Shown here piece after piece: positions 1-8,353 of a DNA stretch of 23,495 nucleotides (its first letter is position 1; the number at the start of each line of letters is the position of its first letter). The translations under genes and the position numbers were made by a program. The notes under the pieces were generated by a model. The model worked only from the letters and a program-made list of their open reading frames with translations. It did not search any database and was not told the origin of the DNA. Origin of the DNA: QQUD01 sp039029915 (GTDB lineage: Bacteria > Chloroflexota > Anaerolineae > Promineifilales > Promineifilaceae); assembly GCA_039029915.1 (NCBI GenBank), contig JBCCFD010000076.1, forward strand, positions 1 to 23,495, given 5' to 3'.

Positions 1-97
1 AAAACATGTACAGGTCCCGGGATATGGCCTAAAGACATCTTAATTGTTTGCAATCCTAACTGCTGTCCCCACGATCTGTTTTCAAAAATCGACAATC

Positions 98-439
98 TCA
101 TTTCCGCCCTCCATGAAGTAAATCTATCGTTTTTTCAAGGCGAGCCAAACCACTACCTAACGCTGCGCTAATAGTCAGTTCAAACAGCTGCTCTTCACTG
201 TAATGAGCCATTTTGAGCTGCTCCACATCTTTATCTGTCACCTTGTAGGCGTGTCGGCTGACCTTGTCGATATACGGCCGTAAATCATCTGGCACAGGTA
301 ACTCAACCCGTTTTCCGCCGGCAACAGAAGCAGCATAAGCCTCAACCGCCTGCCTTAATTCAGGTTTCGCCTCTGCAGGGCTAGCCAACACAGAGTCAAC
401 CAGCCTCTGAACATTAGGGGGGTACGCTTGAATATCCAT
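98..439 (-). CDS. AhpD/carboxymuconolactone decarboxylase-like small protein
   Basis: This 113-residue protein has a C-terminal half (about residues 55-110) that resembles the helical AhpD/CMD-like family: a segment HAYKVTDKDVEQLK, then SEEQLFELTISAALGSGLAR, the helix that usually carries or follows the active site. No CxxC redox pair is present, so peroxidase activity of the AhpD kind is unlikely and the role is unknown. The ATG at 439 is supported by an AAGGAG ribosome site a few bases upstream on the minus strand. The gene ends with TGA at 98. Nothing recognisable lies between it and the window start. It diverges from the STAND remnant. Family assignment is from remembered sequence style, not a search. 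Confidence 0.6.
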   Translation of the reverse strand: MDIQAYPPNVQRLVDSVLASPAEAKPELRQAVEAYAASVAGGKRVELPVPDDLRPYIDKVSRHAYKVTDKDVEQLKMAHYSEEQLFELTISAALGSGLARLEKTIDLLHGGRK

Positions 440-663
440 TTTGTTCTCCTTCTCTGAGTAAACTGTAAGTTTTTACGGTAGCCTCTTGCTAACGGCTTCT
501 TTCACTTTGTATAAAAGATGGCAACAGTGCGCGCAGATTGACAATATAAAATTTTAGTAAGACGGATGGTGATTGTCTGAAGTATAGTTATCTAAGCAGA
601 ATCGGCCAAAAGCTTGCTTGATTCATCACTCTCAGCCAAAATAATCGCAAGAATTAAGATTGT

Positions 664-1593
664 GTGTCGGATGTCAGCAAAACTGATTTATTGATTAAAT
701 TATCCTCGTTATTCTCCAAACGCTTCACGCTTGAAGAGCTAGCCGTGTTGGCAGCTTCGGCTGGCTTAGAATATGAAAATGTTGTGGGGCAAACCCTTGA
801 CCTCAAAGCCGTCAACTTACTCCAGATGGCATTTCGACACAACAAGCTTGAGGCGCTCATGTCGGCGGCGCGTAAAGCCCGACCAGCCGCCCCATGGCCT
901 GTTTCAGCGGGCGATCTCCCTAACTGTCCCTACAAGGGGCTGTTTGCTTTTCAGGAGGAAGACGAGCCTCTCTTTTTTGGGCGAGAACTGTTTTCAGAGC
1001 ATTTGGCAGCACGGGTAGAGCAACAGGAATTAACGGCCGTTGTTGGCCCATCATGCTCTGGTAAATCATCCGTTGTCTTCGCTAGTTTAATTCCAAAATT
1101 GCGCCGTCAACAAACGTGGCGCATCATCAAAATGCGGCCAGGGAACAATCCTTACCAATCCCTCGCCTCGACTTTACTTCCTTTCTATAAACTAAAACAA
1201 GATGACATCGATCGGTTAATTCAAAGCAAGAAACTGACCACAGCCTTTATGGATGGCACCTTAACGCTATAAGATGTGCTCGATGATATCCAACAAAAAG
1301 AGCCCAACATACCGCATACCCTCCTCGTCATCGACCAATTTGAAAAGCTCTACACCCTCATCAAAGACACCAACCATCGCCACCACTTCATCAACAACCT
1401 TCTATCCCTCACAAGCTCACCAAGTACAGGCGGGATACAGACCCAACCTCAAAACCCCACCAACCAGCCCACACGCGGGTCTGAATCTCGCCCCTCCCGA
1501 ATCCCATCTCACCTTCCTCGCCCTCCGCAAAGCCACCCGTCACCTCACCATCCGCTTCCGCCCCCGTTCCCCATCGTCATAACCAACCCACAT
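664..1593 (+). pseudogene. broken EAD-nSTAND1 NTPase (conflict-system type)
   Basis: The reading frame opens with GTG at 664. Residues 1-75 look like an effector-associated (death-like) adaptor domain: FTLEELAVLAASAGLEYENV, then a hydrophobic helix. About residues 88-105 show the nSTAND1 signature CPYKGLFAFQEEDEPLFFGR, followed by a Walker A loop (GPSCSGKSS, about residue 128). An in-frame TAA at 1270-1272 interrupts the gene. The same frame resumes at once with DVLDDIQQKEP and a Walker B-like strand (TLLVIDQFEKLYTL). Homology is lost near 1425, and a C-rich stretch runs to the repeat arm at 1594. The sensor repeats (WD40 or TPR) normal for such proteins are missing. Family knowledge: nSTAND1/EAD proteins act in bacterial defence and signalling. 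A CAA-to-TAA transition would explain the stop (inference). Confidence 0.75.
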
Positions 1594-1757
1594 GTCATTT
1601 CGAAGGAAACGAGTCTGTCAACACTCTGATCAAAAACACCCATAGCGATGAGAAATCGCCGCTGCCTCCCCAAACCAATCCCTCAACCGGCAAACAACAC
1701 CCTTCACCACACGTCATCCATTCGACGCTGCTCAGGACAAGCTTCGAGGGGAGCGGG
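1594..1757 (-). repeat. left inverted arm of the GIY-YIG unit
   Basis: Read on the minus strand, this arm aligns along its whole length with 2410-2570 on the plus strand. Exact blocks include a 17-nt match (1730-1746 with 2421-2437, cgaagcttgtcctgagc), a 14-nt match (1713-1726 with 2441-2454) and a 16-nt match (1644-1659 with 2505-2520, gcgatttctcatcgct). A further partial copy of the repeat continues to about 1828, with an agcgaagtcgaatggga segment. Confidence 0.85.
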
Positions 1758-1850
1758 TTAATAAACCCTCTTATCAAAAACACTCATAGCAGAGCCAGCC
1801 CTAAGCGAAGTCGAATGGGAGAAATCGCTCAAGAGTTTGCACAACTGGCC

Positions 1851-1974
1851 GATTTCTGGAAAACTAGTATTGCTCTCCAGAAATCCGCATAAGATTTAGT
1901 TGAGCGCAATACTCAGCAGTTTCCCTGATTGTTCACATAATAACCTTCTAGGCATTTCTGGAAAACTGCACTAG
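1851..1974. repeat. short inverted and direct repeats before the GIY-YIG gene
   Basis: GATTTCTGGA (1851-1860) and TCCAGAAATC (1876-1885) form a perfect 10-bp hairpin stem with a 15-nt loop. The 14-mer atttctggaaaact at 1852-1865 recurs at 1954-1967. These repeats sit between the left arm and the start of the nuclease gene, and are unlike the arm sequence. Confidence 0.7.
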
Positions 1975-2012
1975 CCCCTCAAAATATCTCTCACAGTCAA
2001 GATTCTATTCAC

Positions 2013-2297
2013 ATGAAGCATTATTACGTCTACATCCTATTTAGCAAGACCGGCACCTTATACACCGGCATTACCAATGATCTACAACGGCGAGTGTATG
2101 AGCATAAACAAAAGCTGATTGGTGGGTTTACGAAAAAGTACAATATCAATCGTCTGGTCTACTTTGAGACGTTTTGGAATCCAAGGAATGCAATTGCTCG
2201 AGAGAAGGAAATCAAAATGTGGCGGCGGGCAAAGAAGAAGGCGTTAATTGAGGGGATGAATCCGACTTGGCGGGATTTAAGTGAGGATTTCGAGTAA
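2013..2297 (+). CDS. GIY-YIG family endonuclease (COG2827 type)
   Basis: This 94-residue single-domain GIY-YIG nuclease has the family's two motifs as YYVYIL (residues 4-9) and LYTGIT (16-21). The catalytic-type Arg follows in QRRVYEHK, and a downstream REKEIKMW segment (about residues 63-70) should supply the metal-binding Glu. It matches the usual length of the small stand-alone family often mislabelled as UvrC-like, which cleaves DNA through a metal-dependent mechanism. Its biological role is not established. No ribosome site is evident before the ATG at 2013. It is the only gene within the inverted-repeat unit, which suggests that nuclease and repeats belong together (inference). Confidence 0.85.
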   Translation: MKHYYVYILFSKTGTLYTGITNDLQRRVYEHKQKLIGGFTKKYNINRLVYFETFWNPRNAIAREKEIKMWRRAKKKALIEGMNPTWRDLSEDFE

Positions 2298-2330
2298 TGG
2301 GGTTGGACTGTCCAAAATGAGAGTCTCGTG

Positions 2331-2570
2331 TGCCAATTAAGGTGTTTTTTAGCGTAGGTTACGGCGATTTCTCATCAAATCGGGTGTTACGGATTAGGTT
2401 GTGATTAGCCCCGTTTCCTTCGAAGCTTGTCCTGAGCGGGGTCGAATGGATGACAGGGGTAGGTGTTAGTTTGCCAATTGAGGTAATTTCTTGGGGAGGT
2501 TACAGCGATTTCTCATCGCTGAGGGTGTTTTAGATGAAAGGGTTTACAGACCCGCTTCCTTCAAAATGAC
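2331..2570 (+). repeat. right arm: two imperfect tandem copies, period 141 bp
   Basis: tgccaatt occurs at 2331 and 2472, and gcgatttctcatc at 2364 and 2505, giving a 141-bp period. The second copy together with the preceding segment (2410-2570) is the inverted partner of the left arm. The array ends 3 bp from the stop codon (2574-2576) of the minus-strand methyltransferase gene. Confidence 0.75.
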
Positions 2571-2573
2571 AAA

Positions 2574-4055
2574 TCATACAACCAAGTTTGGTCTGCTCCA
2601 CGCTTTGGGAAAGAGTGAAGCGATGCGTTGACCGTCTATGTAAAAAGTGCCTTGGCCGATGAACGCATCCTGATAGCGGAGCATGACGTAGCCGTTACCA
2701 TTGAGCTGGCTAGCTTGGGTATCGTTGATGGGGAATTCTTCCCGCAAGTAGAATGCTTTTGCTTGTTCTGGCGTGAGGGTGAGTACGTTACGCTGAGCAA
2801 AAGGGCCAAAAATCATGGCTGCACCCGTAGTTAGTTTAGGATATTTCCCCTCTACGCGCATAAAATGCATCCCCACTTGGTCTGCCTGAGGCTTCACTAG
2901 CAGCATCTGCTCCCGATTGACGATATAAATCTTCTTCTTTCCCACGCGATAAATGGCATACTCATCAAAAGTGGTTTTAGGAATGCCGAACCGGTCTTCA
3001 AGGATTGTTAGCCAGGGTTCTCTTTCTTCGTCGAAGGCGAGGGGGCGAGGGGGAGAAAAGCGAGGGGGCGAGGAAGGATTCGCCGTGTCACCGTGTCGCT
3101 CTATCGCCTGTTCGGACATACTCTTCTCCAAAACAGCTACAAAGAAACCGCCTGTATCATTCTGGTGAGGCCAAATGCGGCTGGTTTTTTGGAGTGAGGG
3201 ATCGAGCTGTTGGTCCTGCCATTTTGTAAGGCCAGATGACGTGGTGAGGTCAGCCGGCACATTTGCTTCAACAATATGGAGCTGGTCGCCAAACTCTTGG
3301 AGGATGGCATCTACAACGCATTCATTTTCTTCAGGGGAGAAGGTACAGGTCGCATAGATGATTTGCCCCCCCGGCCTGCAAAGATGCACCGCTTTGCGAA
3401 GAATCGCTTTTTGGGTGCCCACCAGTTTGCCAGCTTTAACTGGCTTGATAAGCAATGATTTGTCACGGCGGCAGGTCCCTTCGCAGGTACAGGGCACGTC
3501 AGCCAGCACTTTGTCAAACTGTCCAGCATGTTTGGAATAGTTAGCGGCATCGACGGTGGTGGTGGTGATATTGAGCAGCCCCAAACGGTTAAGCGTTTGG
3601 CTAGCGGCGCGCATACGCCCCACGTTTCGATCGTTGGCCACAACGGTGCCCTTATTGTTGAGCGCTACAGAGAGTTGAGCCGTCTTGTTGCCCGGTGCAG
3701 CACACATATCAAGAACACGATCATCGGCTTCAATGTTCATCATGAGCACAGGCAGCAGCGCGATTTCTTCTTGAACTTGATACAGTCCGGCTAAATATTC
3801 CCAGCGCAAACCGGGCTTAAAATTGGCTGGCAATCGAAACCCACCGGGATACCAACTAATAGGTTCGTGAGGCACATTGGCCGCGGTTAGCTTGGCGGAG
3901 AGTGCTTCAGGAGTCGTTTTAAGCGGATTGGCCCAGATGGTGGTGGCCAACGGCCGTTTAATCACCTCTTGAAACTGCTCCCAGTCTGGAATGATGTCGC
4001 GGTATCTTGAAAATGGGGATTGGGGCTCGGTGGTTGGGGGTTGGTCATTGCTCAT
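2574..4055 (-). CDS. RsmF-like (NOL1/NOP2/Sun) rRNA cytosine-C5 methyltransferase
   Basis: This is an AdoMet-dependent RNA m5C methyltransferase of 493 residues. The Rossmann core runs from about residues 90 to 310. It has motif I DMCAAPGNKTAQ (116-127), motif IV DVPCTCEGT (D186, C189, the release cysteine) and motif VI ATCTFSPEENE, with the catalytic C237. The C-terminal part (about 345-493) resembles the extra PUA-like domain of RsmF/YebU, so small-subunit rRNA is the likely substrate. Between them, about residues 312-340 are a Ser/Pro/Arg-rich linker encoded by short DNA repeats (see 3037-3099). The first ~16 residues also come from a low-complexity GGGGTTGG-type stretch. No ribosome site precedes the ATG at 4055, so the start is uncertain. 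The gene diverges from the lipoprotein gene. Confidence 0.9.
   Translation of the reverse strand: MSNDQPPTTEPQSPFSRYRDIIPDWEQFQEVIKRPLATTIWANPLKTTPEALSAKLTAANVPHEPISWYPGGFRLPANFKPGLRWEYLAGLYQVQEEIALLPVLMMNIEADDRVLDMCAAPGNKTAQLSVALNNKGTVVANDRNVGRMRAASQTLNRLGLLNITTTTVDAANYSKHAGQFDKVLADVPCTCEGTCRRDKSLLIKPVKAGKLVGTQKAILRKAVHLCRPGGQIIYATCTFSPEENECVVDAILQEFGDQLHIVEANVPADLTTSSGLTKWQDQQLDPSLQKTSRIWPHQNDTGGFFVAVLEKSMSEQAIERHGDTANPSSPPRFSPPRPLAFDEEREPWLTILEDRFGIPKTTFDEYAIYRVGKKKIYIVNREQMLLVKPQADQVGMHFMRVEGKYPKLTTGAAMIFGPFAQRNVLTLTPEQAKAFYLREEFPINDTQASQLNGNGYVMLRYQDAFIGQGTFYIDGQRIASLFPKAWSRPNLVV
3037..3099. repeat. in-frame G-rich repeats within the methyltransferase gene
   Basis: The 14-mer gcgagggggcgagg occurs at 3037-3050 and again at 3060-3073. 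A tandem octamer cgtgtcac/cgtgtcgc follows at 3084-3099. Sequence of this type normally sits between genes. Here it is read in frame and encodes the linker between the catalytic and PUA-like domains. Confidence 0.8.
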
Positions 4056-4211
4056 TGGGGGATTGTATTTTTTTCAGGGTAGATTGTCGAGGTGAAGGGA
4101 GGATATCAGGTGTCAGGTGTTGGGTACGGGGTGAGGGAAACGTGGGGGTTTCGTTTTGCTACGGTGAAGGCAACTTGGCCAAAATCCGATACTGTAATTG
4201 GGAGGTGAACG
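4056..4211. other. divergent intergenic region
   Basis: This 156-bp stretch separates the divergent methyltransferase and lipoprotein genes and must hold both promoters. It includes a slipped-repeat segment (atatcaggtgtcaggtgttgg, about 4103-4123) and the strong GGAGGTGA ribosome site at 4201-4208 for the plus-strand gene. I could not pick a convincing -35/-10 pair. Confidence 0.5.
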
Positions 4212-5822
4212 ATGAGAGTTATTTGTTTAAGTTTAATTGGAATCGTTTTGATATTAAGTGCTGGTTGTCTAAGTGATTCGGTTGAAAACACGGCAGTTTC
4301 TCGCTCAGCACCAATCAGTTCAGCCACCATTGAACCGACAACCACTCAAACCCATCTTCTTACACCAACCATACACGTCACAATAGCCGCAACGGCAACA
4401 TCTACGCCATCCCCACCTCCAGAACCAGCGGTTGAAGCATTTGTAGACGGGTTTCTACAGGTGGTGAACAGTTATGATTACGAAAATCGCCTACGTCTTT
4501 CCAATGAGCCCTTCATTTTGGGACAATATCCCGCTTTGATCCAAATGAATCAAACCAACAATGTGTTCTGGGGGCTCATCTTTCAAACCCTTCCCGCGAC
4601 AGACTCCAACATTCGACAGTTTGAGATTGATGCAGACAATTTAGCTCCTTCGCTCAGGCCCGCCGCCCTGTTTCCTGAGGAAAGTGAACAAGTCACTGTC
4701 GTAGGCTCTTCAGGCTGGGGTGCAAATGAAGACCTGCTTGGCCTTATTTATGTGCTCAATCAAGATGGAGCCAATTCGCTGGGTGGACTGGTGTTTGTTT
4801 ATGACAACTTTACGAGCGAGATTGCGCTTGAAACTCAACCATCGGTCGAGGGTTTAACGTATTCTGTTCGTGAAAATGGGGTGACTTATTGGAAGACAAC
4901 AGGTGGGCTTCCTCTCGCGATTTTGACGCGAACACAGAGGGCCACCCTGAACCCAAGCCAAACGGTTGCTTTAGAAGCAGATTGGAATAGCGTCCAGATT
5001 GAGCTTATCGATTTAAGTGCTAACACAATTGAAACGCTCTCCCTACCCGGAAACCTTATGGCCGGGGTTGAGCAGGTTTTGTGGCTAGATGATGAAACGG
5101 CCGTTTTACGCCTCACGCGTGAAGGGCCAATCGGGCAAATGACCATCGGCAACATCGTCCTCTTAGACGTGCCTTCTCGTCAATTCACAGTGCTAGAAGG
5201 CTCTGACCACTCACCTTATGCCAATGTGACTGCATCACCACAAAAACAGATTGCATTTTTCTCGTTAGCAAATCAAGAATTTATGATTTGGCAGGATAAC
5301 GTCTTTCATAAAACCCCCATCACTGATTTCACGGAGGAAGGCTTTGTTTTACAACCAACGCTTTCTCCTGATGGCAATATGCTTGTTGGGGTTCACGGTA
5401 GTTCAAACAATCCTTATGGGTTTTACCTGTTTGATCTCACCGCAAAGCGTATCGAGTTCCTGCACCCGTTTCGTCCAGTTCCGGGAGATGCTATCTTTCT
5501 TCACAATACTAACTGGTCTCCCGATGGGAAATGGGTTGCATTAGAACCGTTTACAGGCAGTCCGTTTGAAAGCGGCGTTCGGCTTATCAACATCGAAAAT
5601 GGTGAAAAGCAATATTTAGGGCCGGGTTCTAAGGCACCAATTTGGCTCAATTCAGAACAGCTTGTTTACACGGCCGTTCACCAAAACAAAGTCGGGCTGC
5701 AAATGATCGACGTCAATTCAAATACGGCCGTTTGGCTAGACACCCCCCAATTTGATGTGAGCTTGGATGCCCTGATTCAATTCCAACCACCCAAAATCAT
5801 TCCAATTGCTTTCGCCCCCTAA
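4212..5822 (+). CDS. secreted lipoprotein with PD40/TolB-like beta-propeller repeats
   Basis: This 536-residue protein starts at ATG 4212 behind a strong GGAGGTGA site. An N-terminal hydrophobic helix ends in the lipobox LSAGC (Cys19), so it should be lipidated and anchored outside the membrane. A Ser/Thr/Pro-rich tether follows (about residues 27-75), then an unassigned globular region (about 76-200). The C-terminal ~300 residues carry beta-strand repeats with TolB/PD40 hallmarks: TLSPDGNMLVGVHG (about 390), then NWSPDGKWVALEP (about 437). Such propellers usually bind proteins or cell-wall material; no catalytic motif is visible. A hairpin just past the stop suggests single-gene transcription. 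Function is not known. Confidence 0.8.
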   Translation: MRVICLSLIGIVLILSAGCLSDSVENTAVSRSAPISSATIEPTTTQTHLLTPTIHVTIAATATSTPSPPPEPAVEAFVDGFLQVVNSYDYENRLRLSNEPFILGQYPALIQMNQTNNVFWGLIFQTLPATDSNIRQFEIDADNLAPSLRPAALFPEESEQVTVVGSSGWGANEDLLGLIYVLNQDGANSLGGLVFVYDNFTSEIALETQPSVEGLTYSVRENGVTYWKTTGGLPLAILTRTQRATLNPSQTVALEADWNSVQIELIDLSANTIETLSLPGNLMAGVEQVLWLDDETAVLRLTREGPIGQMTIGNIVLLDVPSRQFTVLEGSDHSPYANVTASPQKQIAFFSLANQEFMIWQDNVFHKTPITDFTEEGFVLQPTLSPDGNMLVGVHGSSNNPYGFYLFDLTAKRIEFLHPFRPVPGDAIFLHNTNWSPDGKWVALEPFTGSPFESGVRLINIENGEKQYLGPGSKAPIWLNSEQLVYTAVHQNKVGLQMIDVNSNTAVWLDTPQFDVSLDALIQFQPPKIIPIAFAP

Positions 5823-5863
5823 CCTTTAACCATAACAGCAATAACTGAGGACACAAACTGCTG

Positions 5864-5892
5864 ACAGCGGTAAATTTTTTACCACTGTTTTT
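5864..5892 (+). terminator. rho-independent terminator of the lipoprotein gene
   Basis: acagcggtaaa (5864-5874) pairs with tttaccactgt (5878-5888) as an 11-bp stem with one mismatch and a 3-nt loop. A run of T (5888-5892) follows. It lies 41 bp after the stop codon. Confidence 0.7.
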
Positions 5893-6125
5893 GAAACCAG
5901 CCTTTACCCTATTTTTTAGGGAAACTTAGATTCATAGGTATAATTTTTGTGATTAAGTGCAAACAATATAAATTTGAAAGATAAAAAATCTGTTGTTCTA
6001 TTTTTGTTTGCCTTGAAGTACAGCTCAAATCAATTCGTATCCATCAAAATGTAGACTGTACTTAACGACAAAAAATGATGTATTAGAAAGAAAAACAACA
6101 GTTTTTCCAGATTACTTAAGCACCT
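5893..6125 (+). promoter_or_regulatory. AT-rich upstream region of the phosphatase gene with a candidate -10
   Basis: This AT-rich stretch holds no gene. TATAAT at 5939-5944 is a consensus -10 element and would place the transcript start near 5951, leaving a leader of about 175 nt. The matching -35 position (TTAGGG, 5916-5921) is poor, so this is a weak call. Confidence 0.3.
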
Positions 6126-8180
6126 ATGAAAGAAGATTGGGTAGATGCCATCGCGTTAAAAATTCGACCTGAATTGCAAAAGCGATCAGGTCTTCTCCGG
6201 GCTGGTCCTTTGCTCGACATGAGCATTTTTATTGCCACAGCCCCCTCGGCGCTCATTGGCATCATCTGGTTAATCTTTAAAACGGAAGGGGTCACTTTTG
6301 GGAGAGATTGGCCCACATTTCTTCTGTTTGCCCTTTTACTCATCCTCTTCAATCGCACCACGTTTCAACTAGAGATGTCCATAACCCGCGAAGCTGCCGC
6401 CTCAGCAAGCGGCAATTTATCACCTTTTGTTGAATTTGCGGCCATTCTGATTTTAGGCCCCACGGTCATTTGGGTATTTTTGCTCATAACGTGGCTTGAG
6501 GACGGTTGGGAATTTTGGCATGAAACCACATCTGATCTTCGTTGGTCAAAACTGTCTCACACCATGCAACAGACCGGTATTCTCACGGTCAACGGCTTAG
6601 TTGCTATTTTTGTGTATGAAAGGCTCGGCGGTTCAATACCGCTAAACAGCCTGATGTGGCAGGCAATCTGGCCCGCTTTTGTTGCTTTCTTGGTCTCTAC
6701 AATTCTGCAAACGCTCTTTTTAATTCCATTCAGCACTCGGGTCTCTAGGGTGATACGTGCCTATGAACAAGATATTACCCAGACTCAGTGGCATTTTTTT
6801 ATATTTTTGTTTGTCAGCATCAATATATCCAGCGTCGCCACGCCATTTGGCATTCTAGCGGCTGGCATATTTACAATACATGGCTTAGGCATCTTCCTTT
6901 TTCTAATGTTGGGCATATACGGTGCCAGCCTGTTGGCTTACCGTCTAAGCAATGCCGTTTCTAAGAGCCAGCAAAGATCGCGCGAATTGGCCATTTTGGA
7001 AGAGCTAGGCCATGCCATTATAGATGCGCCATTAGACCATGACGTTTTGCCTGACCTTCTCCAAACGTATTTACCAGGCATGTTTAGCCGAGCTATCCTA
7101 GCCGTTTGGCGTGACGATGAGATTATTTACTCGAATTCTAACCAAGTCACGCTACCGCGACTTGATGAAGCAATGAAATGGGTAAACGATGGGGGTGACA
7201 ATGCGCCGTTTGAGATGAACAATCTGCAACTACCTCATGAGGTTGCCGGTAGACGGTACCGTAAAGGCTTAGCGGTCCCTATCAAAACAGAGGACCAATC
7301 TATCTTAGGCGGGATTTACGTTGCCAAGCGAGAAGACTTTGGGGATGTGTTTGATTTTCTACCGGCTTTACAGTCGCTGGCAGGCCAAATTTCTTCTGCA
7401 ATTCAAAGATTGAGTACCTATGAGCAAACATTAGCCAATGTTCGTATGAGTCGAGAGCTAGAGATTGCAGGGCAAATCCAAAACAGCTTTCTGCCGGACA
7501 CCATACCCGATCTAGACGGTTGGGAATTGACTGCTAAATTGGTTGCCGCTCGACAAACATCGGGGGATTTTTATGATTTTGTGGCATTGGAAAACGGCCG
7601 TTTAGCTATTATTGTGGCCGATGTGGCTGATAAAGGTACTGGAGCTGCTCTGTACATGGCCTTAAGCCGCACGCTTATTCGCACCTACGCCATGGCCCAT
7701 CCAGACCACCCCGAACTTGCTCTGCAGCTCGCCAATGAGCGCATTCTCATCGATACCAAGTCTGATCAGTTTGTGACGGTGTTTCTTGGCATCCTTGACC
7801 CAGTCAAACATCACATGGTTTATGCCAATGCGGGGCACAATCCGGCCTTTTTGTTCAGCCCAAATACGGCCGTTCAATCGCTTGGCAATACCGGTATTCC
7901 GCTGGGGATGTTTGAAGGGATGCAGTGGAAGCGGAACAGCGTTGAGTTTGCTCAAGGTGACGTGCTCGTTGTTTACACAGATGGCGTTACCGAGGCCCAA
8001 GATGCCCTGCAAGATGAGTTTGGAGAACAACAGCTTATTAAACTAGTTGAAGATGGCATGAAAAACGGCCGTACGGCACCTGAAATTGAAGCCGCTATTT
8101 TAACTGCCATCCAAGGCTTTGTCGGTAATGCCCCTCAATTTGACGACATTACCCTCCTTATTTCCCATCGAATTGCCTAA
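6126..8180 (+). CDS. membrane-bound GAF-PP2C (SpoIIE/RsbU-type) serine phosphatase
   Basis: This 684-residue signalling phosphatase has three parts. Residues ~30-275 form a polytopic membrane sensor of about seven to eight helices. Residues ~285-430 look like a GAF domain (RELAILEELGHAIID, ending LQSLAGQISSAIQ). Residues ~440-684 are a PP2C/SpoIIE catalytic domain. Metal-binding aspartates are in place: SGDFYDF (D481), ADVADKG (D499), YTDGVTEA (D619) and FDDITLL (D673/D674). YANAGHNPAF (567-575) is the usual core motif. The protein most likely dephosphorylates an anti-sigma-factor antagonist in response to a membrane or cytosolic cue (family knowledge). No anti-sigma kinase or STAS gene is in the window. 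The start at 6126 lacks a clear ribosome site. Confidence 0.9.
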   Translation: MKEDWVDAIALKIRPELQKRSGLLRAGPLLDMSIFIATAPSALIGIIWLIFKTEGVTFGRDWPTFLLFALLLILFNRTTFQLEMSITREAAASASGNLSPFVEFAAILILGPTVIWVFLLITWLEDGWEFWHETTSDLRWSKLSHTMQQTGILTVNGLVAIFVYERLGGSIPLNSLMWQAIWPAFVAFLVSTILQTLFLIPFSTRVSRVIRAYEQDITQTQWHFFIFLFVSINISSVATPFGILAAGIFTIHGLGIFLFLMLGIYGASLLAYRLSNAVSKSQQRSRELAILEELGHAIIDAPLDHDVLPDLLQTYLPGMFSRAILAVWRDDEIIYSNSNQVTLPRLDEAMKWVNDGGDNAPFEMNNLQLPHEVAGRRYRKGLAVPIKTEDQSILGGIYVAKREDFGDVFDFLPALQSLAGQISSAIQRLSTYEQTLANVRMSRELEIAGQIQNSFLPDTIPDLDGWELTAKLVAARQTSGDFYDFVALENGRLAIIVADVADKGTGAALYMALSRTLIRTYAMAHPDHPELALQLANERILIDTKSDQFVTVFLGILDPVKHHMVYANAGHNPAFLFSPNTAVQSLGNTGIPLGMFEGMQWKRNSVEFAQGDVLVVYTDGVTEAQDALQDEFGEQQLIKLVEDGMKNGRTAPEIEAAILTAIQGFVGNAPQFDDITLLISHRIA

Positions 8181-8353
8181 CCTCTCAAAAGTACCCCAAT
8201 ATTAACCACGGTCAATTATTATTTTTATTATCGCAATAGATCATTAGGCTATTTTGTGATTTACTTGTGTGGGAAGTAGAGAGTAATGCGCTCTCAGCTT
8301 AGTAAAATTTTTAGAATGACTGATATAAAAAGATCATAGAAAAAAGGAGTTAC

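Larger units (their letters stand above)
1594..2570. mobile_element. GIY-YIG unit bounded by long inverted repeats
   Basis: A unit of about 980 bp contains one 94-codon GIY-YIG gene between two imperfect inverted arms (1594-1757 and 2410-2570). The unit begins where the STAND pseudogene loses homology and ends 3 bp before the stop codon of the methyltransferase gene. I see no clear target-site duplication and no transposase, so mobility is inferred from the structure and from the repeat-like character of the arms. It may instead be an accumulation of intergenic repeat elements around a small nuclease gene. Confidence 0.5.

Noticed and set aside
98..439. Peroxidase activity for the AhpD-like protein
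   Set aside because: The CxxC catalytic pair is absent and no in-frame TGA could supply selenocysteine.
664..1629. TAA at 1270 as a recoded codon
   Set aside because: TAA is not a Sec codon, no recoding structure is seen, and the gene is also truncated downstream, so decay is the simpler reading.
1594..2570. Classical insertion sequence or CRISPR array
   Set aside because: No transposase, no visible target duplication, and repeat periods (141 bp, two copies) do not fit CRISPR.
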